Part shown: positions 9,024 to 17,214 of the stretch, in pieces
How positions within the stretch are numbered: the stretch's first letter is position 1
How the letters are laid out: every line of letters starts with the position of its first letter
NCBI GenBank assembly: GCA_963770295.1
Contig: CAVYPA010000005.1
Location: 248,001-312,000 of the forward strand
Source of the DNA: AWTP1-13 sp963770295
Lineage (GTDB): Bacteria > Pseudomonadota > Alphaproteobacteria > Rhizobiales > Hyphomicrobiaceae
Direction: 5' to 3'
DNA length: 64,000 nt
The notes under the pieces: generated by a model
What the model was told of the DNA's origin: nothing
The model's input: only the letters and a program-made list of their open reading frames with translations
The model's database searches: none
Made by a program: the position numbers and the translations under genes

Positions 9024-9125
9024 ATGGCTAACAAAGAACAGCGATCGAACCGCGAGAAGCGCAAACCCAAAAAAGAAAAACCCAAACCCGCGCCGCAGAT
9101 CAGTGTGACCGGGCGCAAGACCTGA
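9024..9125 (+). CDS. Tiny basic protein, 33 residues
   Basis: Reads MANKEQRSNREKRKPKKEKP and then PAPQISVTGRKT. GAGGAGGAG lies just upstream of ATG 9024, one of the strongest ribosome-binding sites in the window. About a third of the residues are Lys or Arg. Very short proteins beginning MANKEQRSNREK are, as I recall, widely conserved in Rhizobiales and usually annotated as hypothetical; the recognisable N-terminus makes this a real gene despite its length. Role unknown; the charge suggests RNA or ribosome association, which is inference. Confidence 0.75.
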   Translation: MANKEQRSNREKRKPKKEKPKPAPQISVTGRKT

Positions 9126-9392
9126 GCGCTGGCTCGGGATGTGCGGGCGCGAGCTCGCCCGTCATTCGCCCGGGCCTCCCCGGATTGCCGCTCTGTGCCG
9201 GGGGCTGCGAGGTTGAGCGACGCCCGCGCCCCCCAGGGCCTGGCGTGGGCCTCGGGTGGGCCTCGCATGCCGCCCGTGCCGGCGAGGTCGGGGCCGGCGC
9301 CAAAGCCGCCGCGCGGCGGGCGCACTCCGGGTGGCTCTTAGGCTCGACGAGGCTCCAAAGCAGGACCGGGGTTGCCGATCCGGAGGCGGAGA

Positions 9393-11000
9393 ATGGCGGT
9401 GTTCAGGCGTGGCGTTGGTGCCAGGACCCGTGCCCTGGCGGGCGCGCTGCTGTTGGCGAGCGGGCTTCCCGTTAACGCGCAGAAGGCTGGCGGCACGCTG
9501 CGCATCTACAACACCACGCAGCCCCCCAGCGCGTCGATGCACGAAGAATCGACGATCGCCACCAACATGCCGTTCATGGCGATCTTCAACAATCTCGTTC
9601 GTTTCGATCCGCAAAAACCGCGCAACGGGTTTGACAGCATCGTGCCCGAGCTGGCGGAGCGCTGGGCTTGGGATGCGTCGGGCACCAAGCTCACCTTTTG
9701 GCTGCGCTCCGGTGTCAGCTGGCACGACGGCAAGCCCTTTACGGGCAAGGACGTGCAGTGCACCTGGCATCGCCTCAACGGTATCGAGCCCGAGTATTTT
9801 CGGCGCAACCCGCGCAAGATCTGGTACGAGAACCTCAAAGAGGTGAGCCTCAACGGCGACTATGAGGTCACCTTTCAGCTGGTGAAGCCGCAGCCATCGC
9901 TGCTGCCGATGTTGGCCTCGGGGCTTTCGCCGGTCTTTCCCTGTCACGTCTCCGACCGCGACATGCGCACCAAGCCCGTGGGCACCGGTCCCTTCAAGTT
10001 CGCCGAGTTCAAGAGCCACGCCTCCATTACGCTCACGCGCAACCCGGACTACTGGAAAAAGGGGCTGCCCTATCTCGATGCCATCGAATGGCGCATTGTC
10101 ACGAGCCGCTCGACGCGCGTTTTGGCCTTCGTCGCCGGCGAGTTCGACATGACCTTCGTCGGCGATATTACCGTGCCGCTGATGAAGGACGTCACGGCGC
10201 AAGCCCCGAGCGCGACCTGCAGCCTGGTGCCGACCAACGTGCCGATCAACATCCTGGTCAATCGCGATCGGGCCCCGTTCGACAACGTTGCCCTGCGCCG
10301 CGCCATGTCGCTGGCGCTCGATCGGCAGGCCTACATCGACATTATCACGGGCGGCAAAGCCAGCATCGCCGGCAATATGATGCCGCCGCCGGAGGGACGA
10401 TGGGGGATGCCCTACGAGAGCCTCGTCAAGCTGCCGGGCTACGGCACCGACGTGGCGGCGCAGCAGGCCGAGGCGCGCAAGATCATGGAAGGCCTGGGCT
10501 ATGGGCCCGGCCACCGGTTGAAGGTGAAGGTCTCAACCCGCGACTTTGCCACCTATCGCGATCCGGCCGTGATTTTTGTCGACCAGCTCAACAAGGTGCA
10601 TTTCGATGCCGAGCTCGAGGTGATCGAATCGTCGATCTGGCACAATCGTCTGACCAAAAAAGACTACACCGTTGCGCTCAACACCTCCGGCGTCGGCATC
10701 GATGATCCGGACGCGGTGCTGAAGGGTGCCTATGCCTGCAACTCGGAGGCCAACTACACCCAGTACTGCACACCGGAAGTCGACAAGCTGCTCGATCAGC
10801 AGTCGCAAGAAACCGATCTCGAAAAACGCAAGGCGCTGGTTTGGCAGATCGAGCGCATTCTCGCCGAAGACGTCGCCCGCCCCATCATCTACCACAACCG
10901 CGCCTCGACCTGCTGGCACGCCCACCTCAAGGGTTACGTGCACCAGGAAAACAGCATTTATAATAATTGGCGTTTTGAGCATATCTGGCTCGATAAGTAG
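9393..11000 (+). CDS. ABC transporter solute-binding protein, family 5 (peptide/opine/nickel type)
   Basis: A 535-residue periplasmic protein with an N-terminal signal (hydrophobic core LAGALLLASGLPVNAQ) and the family-5 pattern of LRIYNTTQPPS at the mature N-terminus, GVSWHDGKPFTGKDVQ (the conserved WHDG/TA segment), NPVGTGPFKF-like KPVGTGPFKF, and NPDYWKKGLPYLDAIEWR. GGAGG precedes ATG 9393; a TTG at 9372 is less likely. It should deliver a peptide-like or small organic solute to a DppBCDF-type permease. No permease adjoins it, but a full system of the same type begins at 12840, so it may be an alternative receptor for that importer. The ligand is not predictable. Confidence 0.9.
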   Translation: MAVFRRGVGARTRALAGALLLASGLPVNAQKAGGTLRIYNTTQPPSASMHEESTIATNMPFMAIFNNLVRFDPQKPRNGFDSIVPELAERWAWDASGTKLTFWLRSGVSWHDGKPFTGKDVQCTWHRLNGIEPEYFRRNPRKIWYENLKEVSLNGDYEVTFQLVKPQPSLLPMLASGLSPVFPCHVSDRDMRTKPVGTGPFKFAEFKSHASITLTRNPDYWKKGLPYLDAIEWRIVTSRSTRVLAFVAGEFDMTFVGDITVPLMKDVTAQAPSATCSLVPTNVPINILVNRDRAPFDNVALRRAMSLALDRQAYIDIITGGKASIAGNMMPPPEGRWGMPYESLVKLPGYGTDVAAQQAEARKIMEGLGYGPGHRLKVKVSTRDFATYRDPAVIFVDQLNKVHFDAELEVIESSIWHNRLTKKDYTVALNTSGVGIDDPDAVLKGAYACNSEANYTQYCTPEVDKLLDQQSQETDLEKRKALVWQIERILAEDVARPIIYHNRASTCWHAHLKGYVHQENSIYNNWRFEHIWLDK

Positions 11001-11140
11001 GGACGTCCCCTGCGCTGCCGCCGACGCTCCATCACATTTTCTTGGCCGAGCGCGGGCTTTCCCGTGGATCGGCACCCCTGGCTTGGAACCGAAGCGCTCA
11101 AGGTGCGTTTCGCGCTGGGCTGGGAGGGACTTAGCGCGCC

Positions 11141-11326
11141 ATGTCGGCAGGTTGCAACGATGACGCCGAAGAGAATGCCGCGCGCTGGCGCAAGCTGGAA
11201 ATCGAAGCGCGCACGCTCGCCAGCAAGATGACCGACCCCGAGCCCAAGCGCATCATGTTGTTCATCGCCGAGGGCTACAAACTCCTGCGCGAGCGCGCCG
11301 AGTTCCGCGGCAAGCAAAAAAAATGA
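11141..11326 (+). CDS. Small conserved helical protein, 61 residues
   Basis: A charged, mostly helical cytoplasmic protein. The core reads ARTLASKMTDPEPKRIMLFI then AEGYKLLRERAEF, matching a pattern frequent in Rhizobiales small proteins (A..LA..M.DPE.K..M..IA..Y..L..RA). It is paralogous to the next gene at 11396. The ATG at 11141 follows a GGGAGGG stretch upstream. Function unknown. It lies 141 bp after the binding-protein gene on the same strand. Confidence 0.65.
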   Translation: MSAGCNDDAEENAARWRKLEIEARTLASKMTDPEPKRIMLFIAEGYKLLRERAEFRGKQKK

Positions 11327-11395
11327 GCGGTGTGGCACCGCGACCGCGACACTGTCGAAGGGAACTTGACCGTGGCGTGGGATGTTTGCCCAGTC

Positions 11396-11599
11396 ATGAA
11401 GACGACATCGTCAAGTATGGATGGACCTGCTTATTGGCTACGGCGCGCTGAGGAAGCGCGGCGCAGCGCCGATGAGATCACCGATCCTGTGTCGAAAAAG
11501 ACCTTGCTTGATATCGCCAAGGCCTATGAGGAGTTGGCGACGTTTACGGTCAAGCGCGCTACCAATCAGGGTGGATCGCAGGATCCCAGTCAATTCTAG
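11396..11599 (+). CDS. Small conserved helical protein, paralog of 11141 gene
   Basis: 67 residues containing YWLRRAEEARRSADEITDPV then SKKTLLDIAKAYEELATF, the same pattern as the preceding gene (A.. ..A..ITDP..K..LL.IA..YE.LA). The start is uncertain: ATG 11396 has a weak ribosome-binding site and a second in-frame ATG lies a few codons on (MDGPAYW); the frame also extends upstream to 11330. Its stop codon is inside a perfect 13-bp inverted repeat shared with the convergent gene. Function unknown. Confidence 0.6.
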   Translation: MKTTSSSMDGPAYWLRRAEEARRSADEITDPVSKKTLLDIAKAYEELATFTVKRATNQGGSQDPSQF

Positions 11600-11624
11600 G
11601 GCGCCGCCGATGGCGGCGCCCTAG
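11596..11624. terminator. Perfect 13-bp hairpin shared by two convergent genes
   Basis: CTAGGGCGCCGCC at 11596-11608, loop GAT, GGCGGCGCCCTAG at 11612-11624. The TAG stop of the plus-strand gene (11597-11599) and the TAG stop of the minus-strand gene (11623-11621) both lie inside the stem, so the two stops are mirror images. No T-run follows, so it is not a canonical intrinsic terminator, but the symmetry suits a bidirectional transcription end or an mRNA 3'-end stabiliser. Confidence 0.7.
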
Positions 11625-12496
11625 CGCTCGAGTGTGACCACCGCGTCTTCGTAGCGGCCGCTGCCCATGTTGCCCTCGCTGAAAATTTCGCGCGCGGCGA
11701 TCCAGGCAAAGGATTGATCAAAGGTCTCTTTGCTGTAGGTCTCAAACACGATGCGTTCGCCGGGACCCCAGCGGCGCGTGTCCATGCTGGCATGGAAGTG
11801 CTCGGGAAATTCGTTTTTGTAGTAGTGCGTGTAGCGCTCCGGCCGCACGTCGATGTCGCGCTGGGCGCGGCGTAGCGCCCGATAGTAGCGCCGCACATCC
11901 TCCGGATCGGGATCGCCGTTGAGCATGGCGCCGATCATGAAGGTGGCATCGATGATTTTGCGAAACCCAAGCTGCTCGGCGAAGTAGTAGGGACCGCTGA
12001 AGAGCGTGCAGGCGGGTGCGCCGCCCTCGAGGAAGACCTGCATGCGGCCGAACAGCATGCCCTCGCCAAAGGACAGTTTGATTTGCTCTTGAGGCAAGTA
12101 CTGCTCCAAGGCTTGCAGCGTGGCGTAGTGGCTGCCGGATTGGTAGCCGACCGAGATCGGCACGCCGGCCAACTGTTCCGGCGCGCTAATGCCAGAGTTG
12201 GCTGGCACGAAGATGCCGCAGGGGGCGACCGAATAGGCGTCGGCGAAGAGCTTGGTGTGGCCGCGCGAGGCCGCGACGTTCACGGTCCAGTGGCAGGCGC
12301 AGGTGACGTTGGCTTCGCGGCCCTTTTCGATCGACTGGAAGGCGCCGACCTTGCCGGCCGCGGCGTGGTGGGCCCCGCCGCTGGCGCGAATGAACTCGTG
12401 GAATTCGTAGTCCAGACCCTCGGCGCCGAAGTAGCCCTTTTCTTCCGCCACCCACTCCTGCAGGCGGAAGTGCGGCTCGATGATGAACTTGGGCAT
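11621..12496 (-). CDS. Substrate-binding-like protein, NMT1/nitrate-taurine type, no signal peptide
   Basis: 291 residues from ATG 12496, preceded by AAAGGA. It looks like a NitT/TauT (NMT1) family binding protein: the N-terminal strand plus EWVAEEKGYFGAEGLDYEF, the HHAAAGKVGAFQ segment, PEQLAGVPISVGYQSGSHY (conserved L.GK.I.V), and a C-terminal half with repeated aromatic/charged helices. Unlike ordinary members it begins directly with the first beta strand (MPKFIIEPHF) and has no export signal, so it should be cytoplasmic or depend on another route. In-frame extension to 12748 gives Arg/Pro-rich sequence that is no signal peptide. Its ligand and partner are unknown; a soluble enzyme or sensor role is possible. 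Confidence 0.7.
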   Translation of the reverse strand: MPKFIIEPHFRLQEWVAEEKGYFGAEGLDYEFHEFIRASGGAHHAAAGKVGAFQSIEKGREANVTCACHWTVNVAASRGHTKLFADAYSVAPCGIFVPANSGISAPEQLAGVPISVGYQSGSHYATLQALEQYLPQEQIKLSFGEGMLFGRMQVFLEGGAPACTLFSGPYYFAEQLGFRKIIDATFMIGAMLNGDPDPEDVRRYYRALRRAQRDIDVRPERYTHYYKNEFPEHFHASMDTRRWGPGERIVFETYSKETFDQSFAWIAAREIFSEGNMGSGRYEDAVVTLER

Positions 12497-12839
12497 GGGC
12501 CGTGTCCTTTCGCTGAGGCGCCGAGGCATCGCCATGGGCATGCTAGCACCGCCGCCCCGGGCCGGGGACGGGGTTTTGCGCGCACCGCTACCAAGAGATG
12601 AGGTCACGGCACCTGGCGGGGGCCACAAACGCCGTCGGTGTGTCTCGCGGCCCCAGCCGGCGGCCGAAAGCCCGGGGACCGGCCGTTCCCGTTTGCCTAT
12701 CCCCCGAGCGGACCATATTCTCTGCGCAAGCCCCGCGATCGACACCAACGCAACCGCCCGAAACGTCGCGGGGAGCCAACAAGCGGTGAGCGTTGCCTGG
12801 GGAAACGATCAAGTGAAACGAGCAAGGAGGCGAACGCCG
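12497..12839. other. Intergenic, divergent promoter region of the peptide-ABC operon
   Basis: 343 bp between a minus-strand gene and the first gene of the importer operon. Long frames reading through it from 12480 are not coding. AAGGAGG at about 12823-12829 is the ribosome-binding site of the operon's first gene. No promoter box was identified with confidence. Confidence 0.45.
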
Positions 12840-14381
12840 ATGTGCAAAGCGTTCCGGTTAGGCGTCAGGCTCATTGGCAGCATGGTTGCCGTCATGGCTG
12901 CGGTCCTGTTGGCGGGCGGGGCGCACGCGCAAAAGCGCGGCGGCAGCCTGAGCGTCGGGCTCGAGCTCGATATTTCCGGTTTCGATCCCCTGAAAGTCGG
13001 CGTGTTCGACACCTCGGCCAACATGGCGGCGGTGTTGCTCTTTGACACCTTGACCGCCCTCGATGAGAGCGGCGAAGCCCAGCCGAGGCTGGCGCTGTCC
13101 TGGACGCACGCGGACGACTACAAGACCTGGACCTTCAAACTCCGGCCCGGGGTCAAGTTCCACGACGGCACGCCCTTCGATGCCCAGGCGCTCAAATTCA
13201 ACTTCGACCGACAAAAAGACCCGAAGAACAAGTGCCGCTGCGCCTTCTACATCTCCACCATCAAGGAGGTGCAGGCGCCCGATCCACTGACCGCGGTCTT
13301 TGTCCTGACCGACCCGGCCGTGAATTTTCCCAAGGTCATCACCATTCCCAGCCAAAACAACGTGGTGCAGTCGCCGGCCGCCATGCAGGCCAGGGGCGAT
13401 GACTATAATCGCAATCCCGTGGGCACCGGTCCCTTCATCCTCAAATCCTGGACCGCGGGCGATCGCATGGTGTTGGAGCGCAATCCCGCCTATTGGCAGG
13501 AGGGCCAGCCCTACCTCGACCGCGTCGTGCTGCGACCGCTCCCCGATGCGCAGGCCCGCTTCGCCAGCCTGGAGGCGGGGGAAAGCGACATTGTTTGGGA
13601 CGATGAATACGACGCCGACAATATCTTAAAGGCCAAGAAGACGCCGGCGCTCAGCGTGCACCAGCACGTGGGCTCAGGGGCCGCCGTCTACGCCTTCAAC
13701 ACCAAGGCGCCGCCCTTCGATGACGTGCGCGTGCGCCGTGCCCTGGTGATGGCGATCGATCGGCCCAAAATGAGCCAAGCGCTGACCAATGGTTTGAGCC
13801 GGCCCGCCAGCAATCCTTACGGCGAGGGCTCCTGGGTCAAATGCAAGGACGATGGCGCGCTGCCCTCCGACCTTAACAAGGCGCAGGCGCTGCTCAAGGA
13901 GTACGGCAAGCCCGTCAAATTCAAGATGCTGGTCACGGCGACGCCGCGCGGACGCGCCGTCGGCCAGGTGCTGCAACAGTTCTGGAAGCTGGCGGGCGCC
14001 GAGATGGAGATCGAACAGGTCGACCAGACCGCGATCGTGACGCGGGCCTTCGCGCGCCAGTTCGAGCTGACCCCCTGGCGCATCGTCGATCTCGCCGATC
14101 CCGATCCGCAAATGTATGCCAACTTCCGCAGCGGCAGCCCCGTCGCACTCGCCAACTACGCCAATGGCGAGCTCGACCGCCTGCTCGAGCACGCCCGCGT
14201 CACCGCCGATCCGGAAAAGCGCAGCGAGGACTACTGCGCCATCAGTCGGCTGATCAACAGCGAGGCGATCTGGTTCTGGACCTTCCAGAACACCTACTAC
14301 GCAATCGCCAAGGCGAAGGTGAAGGGGTTGCCGAAGCTCTATAACGGGGTGATCGACGTGTCGCGAACCTGGTTCGAGTAG
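12840..14381 (+). CDS. Peptide-type ABC transporter periplasmic binding protein (family 5), first gene of operon
   Basis: 513 residues: signal peptide with core MVAVMAAVLLAGGAHAQ, then the family-5 N-terminus RGGSLSVGLELDISGFDPLK, the conserved KFHDGTPFDAQALKF, NPVGTGPFILKSW and NPAYWQEGQPYLDRV segments, and VRRALVMAIDR. AAGGAGG lies upstream of ATG 12840, which decides the start over a much longer frame. It is followed after 9 bp by the permease genes, forming one operon through 18227. Family members bind oligopeptides, dipeptides, opines, glutathione or nickel; the ligand is not identifiable here. Confidence 0.92.
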   Translation: MCKAFRLGVRLIGSMVAVMAAVLLAGGAHAQKRGGSLSVGLELDISGFDPLKVGVFDTSANMAAVLLFDTLTALDESGEAQPRLALSWTHADDYKTWTFKLRPGVKFHDGTPFDAQALKFNFDRQKDPKNKCRCAFYISTIKEVQAPDPLTAVFVLTDPAVNFPKVITIPSQNNVVQSPAAMQARGDDYNRNPVGTGPFILKSWTAGDRMVLERNPAYWQEGQPYLDRVVLRPLPDAQARFASLEAGESDIVWDDEYDADNILKAKKTPALSVHQHVGSGAAVYAFNTKAPPFDDVRVRRALVMAIDRPKMSQALTNGLSRPASNPYGEGSWVKCKDDGALPSDLNKAQALLKEYGKPVKFKMLVTATPRGRAVGQVLQQFWKLAGAEMEIEQVDQTAIVTRAFARQFELTPWRIVDLADPDPQMYANFRSGSPVALANYANGELDRLLEHARVTADPEKRSEDYCAISRLINSEAIWFWTFQNTYYAIAKAKVKGLPKLYNGVIDVSRTWFE

Positions 14382-14390
14382 TTCACTCCC

Positions 14391-15341
14391 ATGCTGGGCT
14401 TCATCGCCTATCGGCTTGGCTATCTGCTGCCCGTCCTGTTCGCCGTCACGCTGTTGACCTTTTTGATCGCCTCGCTGCTGCCGGGCGATCTGGCCTATGC
14501 CATGTTGGGCGATCAGGCGACGCCCGAGGCGGTGGCGGCTTTGCGCCGGGATATGGGGCTCGACCAACCGCTGTGGTGGCGCTACCTGCACTGGCTCGGC
14601 GGCATCCTGCAGGGCGACTTCGGGCGTTCGTTCCGCACCGGCGAACCGGTGCTAAGCGCCATTCTGGCGCGCCTGCCGGTGTCGCTGGAACTGATGCTGC
14701 TCGCCGAGCTCACGGCGCTCGCCGTCAGCATCCCGCTTGCCATTCGGTGCGCGGTCAACAGCGGTGGCACCTTCGATCGCGTGGTGACGGGCGTCGCCTT
14801 TGCCAAGCTGTCGATCCCGAACTTCATGGCGGCCATTCTCTTGATCTATGTGTTCGCCGTGGCGCTGCGCCTGCTGCCGGCGACCGGCTACACGCCGCTG
14901 GAGGAGGATTGGCTCGGCAACCTCAGGAGCATGCTGTTGCCGGCCTTGACCTTGGCGCTGGCGGAATGGCCGGTGTTAATGCGCGTGCTGCGCTCCGACA
15001 TGATCGCCACCTTGCAGGAAGACTACATCACCATGGCCAAGGCCAAGGGCCTCAAGCAGCGCCGCATTCTGTTCGTGCACGCGCTCAAGCCCTCCTCGCT
15101 CACGCTGATCACCGTGGCCGGCATCAATATCGGCCGTCTGATCGGCGGCGCCGTGATCGTGGAATCCGTGTTTGCCCTGCCGGGCATCGGCCGGCTGTTA
15201 CTCGGGGCCATCTACACGCGCGATTTCATGATCCTGCAGGGCGTCGTGCTGTTCGTGGCGGCGGGCTTCGTGATCGTCAACTTCCTGGTCGACATGCTCT
15301 ATGCCGTGCTCGACCCCAGGGTGCGTCATGCGCATGAGTAA
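14391..15341 (+). CDS. Peptide-type ABC transporter permease, DppB/OppB family
   Basis: 316 residues of inner-membrane permease with about six hydrophobic segments. The family N-terminus (MLGFIAYRLGYLLPVLF), the LLPGDLAYAMLGDQATPEA segment and the cytoplasmic EAA loop (MAKAKGLKQRRILFVHALKP) that docks on the ATPase are all present, and it ends LDPRVRHAHE as in DppB proteins. Nine bases separate it from the binding-protein gene and it overlaps the next permease by 14 bases, so translation is coupled. Confidence 0.93.
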   Translation: MLGFIAYRLGYLLPVLFAVTLLTFLIASLLPGDLAYAMLGDQATPEAVAALRRDMGLDQPLWWRYLHWLGGILQGDFGRSFRTGEPVLSAILARLPVSLELMLLAELTALAVSIPLAIRCAVNSGGTFDRVVTGVAFAKLSIPNFMAAILLIYVFAVALRLLPATGYTPLEEDWLGNLRSMLLPALTLALAEWPVLMRVLRSDMIATLQEDYITMAKAKGLKQRRILFVHALKPSSLTLITVAGINIGRLIGGAVIVESVFALPGIGRLLLGAIYTRDFMILQGVVLFVAAGFVIVNFLVDMLYAVLDPRVRHAHE

Positions 15342-16203
15342 GGCCGCGATGGGCGCTGCCGACGCCGCCGCCGAGCTGTGGGCGGGCCTGGCCAAATTCG
15401 GCTGGCTGTTCTGGTTGGCGCTGGGCTGGATCGGGTTGATCGTGCTGGCGGCGGCGCTCGCCGATCTGCTGCCGCTGCCGAGCCCCACCGACATGGACAT
15501 GCTCGCGCGGCGCGCCCCGCCGAGCGCGGCGCATTGGCTGGGCACCGATCGGCTCGGCCGCGACATGCTGGCGCGATTGATCCATGGCGGGCGCATCTCC
15601 TTGACGGTTGCGATCCTGGCGCCGCTGATCGGCCTCGTCATCGGCGGGGCCTTGGGGATTGTGGCTGGCTATTTTCGCGGGCCACTCGAGACCGTGGTGG
15701 TCGGGGGCGTCGACGTGCTGTTGGCCTTCCCGCCGCTGGTGCTGGCGCTGGCGATTACCGCCTACCTTGGCCAGACCGTGGCCAACCTCACCTACATCAT
15801 CGGCATCCTCAGCATCCCCGCCTTTACCCGGGTGGCGCGGGCGGCGACGCTGAGCCTCGCCAAGCGCGAATTCATCCTGGCGGCGCGGGCGATGGGGGCA
15901 ACGGAGCTGCGCATTCTGCTGCGCGAGCTCCTACCCAACGTCATTCTGCCGCTGATGGCCTTCTTTCTGCTGGCGGTCGCCGTCACCATCGTCGTCGAGG
16001 GGGCGCTCAGCTTTTTAGGCTTGGGTGTGCCGCCGCCGGCGCCGAGCTGGGGCGGCATGATCGGGGAGGGGCGCGAAAGCCTGGAGACCGCGCCGAGCCT
16101 CGCTTTTCTGCCGGCGCTGTTTATGTTCCTGACGGTCCTGTGCTTCAATCTGGTGGGGGACACGCTGCGTGTTCTCACCGATCCGCGCCAGGCCGCGTTG
16201 TGA
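15328..16203 (+). CDS. Peptide-type ABC transporter permease, DppC/OppC family
   Basis: 291 residues with an N-terminal membrane segment, the conserved LGTDRLGRDMLARLIHGGRISL region, about six hydrophobic segments and the EAA loop REFILAARAMGATELRILLR. Partner of the DppB-type permease. ATG 15328 overlaps the end of the previous gene; ATG 15334 two codons later is equally possible. Its TGA stop shares one base with the ATG of the first ATPase (TGATG), a coupling arrangement repeated at the junction of the two ATPase genes. Confidence 0.92.
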   Translation: MRMSKAAMGAADAAAELWAGLAKFGWLFWLALGWIGLIVLAAALADLLPLPSPTDMDMLARRAPPSAAHWLGTDRLGRDMLARLIHGGRISLTVAILAPLIGLVIGGALGIVAGYFRGPLETVVVGGVDVLLAFPPLVLALAITAYLGQTVANLTYIIGILSIPAFTRVARAATLSLAKREFILAARAMGATELRILLRELLPNVILPLMAFFLLAVAVTIVVEGALSFLGLGVPPPAPSWGGMIGEGRESLETAPSLAFLPALFMFLTVLCFNLVGDTLRVLTDPRQAAL

Positions 16204-17214
16204 TGGGCACCGCCGCACCAGGGCCCGCGCGGCCGCTGTTGGCGATCGAGGGCGTGTCGGTGGAGCTGCCGACCCCGCGCGGGGCCCTGCGCGCCGTCGC
16301 CGGCGTGAGCCTGGAGCTGGCGGCGGGGCGCACGCTGGGGATTGTCGGGGAATCGGGGTCCGGCAAAACCATGCTGTCGCGCGCCGTCGCCCGACTCTTG
16401 CCGCGCCGGGCGAAGCTGTCCGGGGCCGTGCATTTCGACGGCCACAACCTCGCCGAGCTCGACGCGGAGGCGTTGCGGCGCCTGCGCGGCCGTTCCCTCG
16501 CCTTCGTCTTTCAAGACCCGATGACGTCGCTCAACCCGGTATTGACGATCGGGGCGCAAATCATCGAGACGCTGCGCGAACATCTGGGGCTCGATCGGCC
16601 GGCGGCCGTGCGCCGCGCCATCGAGCTGTTGGGGCAGGTCGGCATCCCGAGCCCGGAGCAGCGCTTAAAGCAGTATCCGCACCAGTTCTCCGGCGGCATG
16701 CGCCAGCGCGTGGCCATTGCCATCGCCTTGTCCTGCGAACCCAAACTGCTGGTCGCCGATGAGCCCACCACGGCGCTCGACGTCACCGTGCAGGCTCAGA
16801 TCCTGGACTTGCTGGCGCGCGAGCAGCGCCGGCGGCGGATGGCGATGATCCTGATCACCCATGACTTGGGCGTCGTTGCAGGACGCACGGATGAGGTCGC
16901 CGTCATGTACGCCGGCCGTGTGGTGGAACGGGCCCCGACGCGTACCCTCTTCAAGGCCATGCGCATGCCCTACACGCAGGCCTTGATTGCGGCCATTCCG
17001 AAGCTCGATGCGCCGCCGCACACCCCGCTGAAGGCGATTTCGGGACTGCCGCCCGATCTGACGCGCCCGAGCCAAGGGTGCGCCTTCGCGCCGCGTTGCG
17101 CCTATGCCAGTGGGCGCTGCCGGCGAGAGCCCGCCGCCGCTCTCGGGCGACGGCGGCGTGCAGCAATTCGCCTGTTGGCATCCGCTCGGGCCCACGGCGG
17201 CGACGGCGTCATAA
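16203..17214 (+). CDS. Peptide-type ABC transporter ATPase 1 (DppD/OppD-like), apparent frameshift near 17131
   Basis: Walker A GESGSGKT, Q-loop FVFQDPMTSLNP, signature FSGGMRQRVAIA and Walker B LLVADEPTTALDV are intact. The C-terminal oligopeptide/dipeptide-ABC tail (CAFAPRCAYASGRCRRE) is cut by a frame change: as given, translation runs on through the next ATPase to 18227 as one 674-residue fusion. If one C of the CCC at 17130-17132 is an extra base, the tail continues PPPLSG then QQFACWHPLG, the expected family ending, and stops at TAA 17212-17214, which shares one base with the next gene's ATG. The region is 1012 bp, one more than a multiple of three, as expected for one inserted base. 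Confidence 0.85.

Noticed and set aside
9162..10514. 450-codon minus-strand frame over the lone solute-binding protein
   Set aside because: Antisense of a recognised family-5 binding protein; GC-driven open frame.
13674..14591. Minus-strand frame over the end of the operon's binding protein
   Set aside because: Crosses a gene junction of the opposite strand and has no motif.
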